Assembly (NCBI GenBank): GCA_910585945.1
Contig: CAJUHZ010000050.1
Location: 1-16,243 of the forward strand
Length of the DNA: 16,243 nt
Reading direction: 5' to 3'
DNA from: an uncultured Bilophila sp.
GTDB taxonomy: Bacteria > Desulfobacterota > Desulfovibrionia > Desulfovibrionales > Desulfovibrionaceae
Positions within the stretch are counted from its first letter, which is position 1. The number at the start of each line of letters is the position of its first letter. The position numbers and the translations under genes were made by a program. The notes beneath the pieces are model-generated. The model was not told where the DNA came from and made no database searches. It was given only the letters and a program-made list of their open reading frames with translations. Below are positions 15,295 through 16,243 of the stretch, one piece after another.

Positions 15295-16227
15295 ATGAAA
15301 TTTGCATCTGAAGAAATCAGGACCAGGGCTGTTCATGCCTATCTTGAAGGAAAGGCAACAGCCAGGCAATTGGCAGATATTTTAGGTTACACCCCGGCTA
15401 CCATCTGCAACTGGGTCAGAGCTTACCGTGAAAATCAGCGATTATCAGCCAAACCAAACGGGCATCGCCCAAGTTGTTTCTCCCATGAGGAAATTCGGGA
15501 GTTACAAGCCCTTCTTGATAAAAATGTTGATATAACTCTTCAGGAAATCAAAGAGCATTTTAATAAATCCTGTTGCCTGGCAGCCATCCACCGCCTGCTT
15601 GTTAAACTTGGCTACAAATATAAAAAAAACTCTCAAGGCCAGAGAACAAGGACGAGAAGATGTAAGAAAGAAACGTGAGCAATGGAAGCTGTTTCAGCAA
15701 AAAGCTTCATGCAACAAATTGATATTTATTGATGAAACCGGCGCCAAAACCAATATGACGAGATTATACGGCAGGGCCAGAAATGGCCGGCGCTGCCATG
15801 ATCACGCTCCAGACGGACGTTGGGAAAGGACAAGCATACTTTCAGCAATCCGTGTGACGGGAGAAACTGCAGTGTTGTTTTTGATGGAGCGCTGGATGGG
15901 AAAATATACAATGCTTATATTGAAAAATTTCTTCTTCCAACGCTTAAAGCTGGCGATATGGTTATAATGGATAATTTGAATGTCCATAAATCAAAAACAG
16001 CCCAAAAATTGGTAACGGAAAAAGGTTGCGAGTATATCTTTCTACCTGAATACAGCCCGGATTTAAATCCCATTGAAAAGATGTGGAGCAAAGTAAAACA
16101 ATTGCTTCGAAGCATGAAAGCAAGAACATGTGATGAACTGTACAAAGCCATTGGAAAAGCGTTGGGATGTATCACCCCAAAAGACGCAGAAGGATGGTTT
16201 AAATCCTGTGGATATATAAAAAATTAA
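15295..16227 (+). pseudogene. IS630-family transposase spread over three reading frames
   Basis: The transposase runs in frame 1 (15295 to about 15627), frame 2 (about 15629-15880) and frame 1 again (about 15881-16227). The helix-turn-helix is in the first part (TARQLADILGYTPATICNWV). Catalytic residues are Asp in FIDETG (codon 15731, second part), Asp in IMDNLNVH (codon 15970) and Glu in NPIEKMW (codon 16075), both in the third part, so the DDE triad is complete only across the frames. The first break is at A8 (15622-15629): seven A would restore the frame to YKKTLKAREQ. The second is at T5 (15878-15882): six T would give VLFFDGALDG. Some IS630 elements use frameshifting, but two shifts in one gene are more easily explained by decay or by homopolymer errors. 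The full product would be about 310 residues. Spacing between AGGG and ATG 15295 is zero, so translation starts poorly. Confidence 0.8.
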
Positions 16228-16240
16228 AATCAAAATGATC
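16220..16240 (-). repeat. IS630 right terminal inverted repeat
   Basis: The complement of this stretch begins GATCATTTTGATTTTAATTT, matching the left end at 16 of 20 positions. TA (16241-16242) follows, and the last base of the window (G) would continue the interrupted primase gene. Confidence 0.75.
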
Positions 16241-16243
16241 TAG

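Larger units (their letters stand above)
15248..16240 (+). mobile_element. IS630-family insertion sequence (993 bp)
   Basis: The element is bounded by imperfect terminal inverted repeats and a TA duplication (15246-15247, 16241-16242). The left end begins GAGCAATTTGACTTTTATTT, and the complement of the right end begins GATCATTTTGATTTTAATTT; 16 of these 20 positions agree. Length (993 bp) and a DDE transposase with a helix-turn-helix N-terminus fit IS630. It interrupts the DUF927 primase and is more AT-rich than the host gene. The whole element is inside the window, ending one base before the window's last base. Confidence 0.88.

Overview
The window looks like an accessory region of a proteobacterial chromosome: moderately GC-rich, dense genes on the + strand, Shine-Dalgarno starts and ATGA stop/start overlaps. 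Codon use and the satellite-type genes would fit a Desulfovibrio-like sulfate reducer, but that is a guess from general impression and not demonstrated.

Left part (1-9282): a restriction-modification island, all on +. A Type III-style Res protein (167-3253; SF2 helicase plus C-terminal PD-(D/E)xK nuclease) is followed by a terminator hairpin. Then comes a beta-class adenine methyltransferase, Mod (3413-6229), whose target-recognition segment is markedly AT-rich. Four bases after mod lies an AT-rich Mrr-like nuclease gene split by one -1 frameshift (6234-7186), and 8 bases after that a UvrD-type helicase with a RelE/ParE-like N-terminal domain (7195-9282). The likely logic is self/non-self marking by Mod, translocation and cleavage by Res, and an accessory nuclease/helicase pair.

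Junction (9283-9661): a terminator that is perfect in the minus direction, the 3' half of a tRNA-Met(CAT) on the minus strand (48 nt, anticodon stem to CCA), a probable int promoter and three GGTTAGGA repeats. This is an attachment-site end of an integrated element.

Right part (9662-16243): an integrative element resembling a phage satellite. It has a tyrosine recombinase (9662-10801), then a translationally coupled pair that may be cargo: an AlbA_2/GHKL-type regulator (10869-12329) and a two-helix membrane protein of unknown function (12326-13207). After a terminator (13290-13330) come an AlpA-like DNA-binding protein (13443-13652) and a TOPRIM/DUF927 primase-helicase (from 13649). The last is cut just after Walker A by an IS630-family insertion (15248-16240) with a TA target duplication. 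The IS transposase itself is in three frames, with breaks at an A8 and a T5 run. The remainder of the element, including the primase 3' part and the other att site, lies beyond the right edge.
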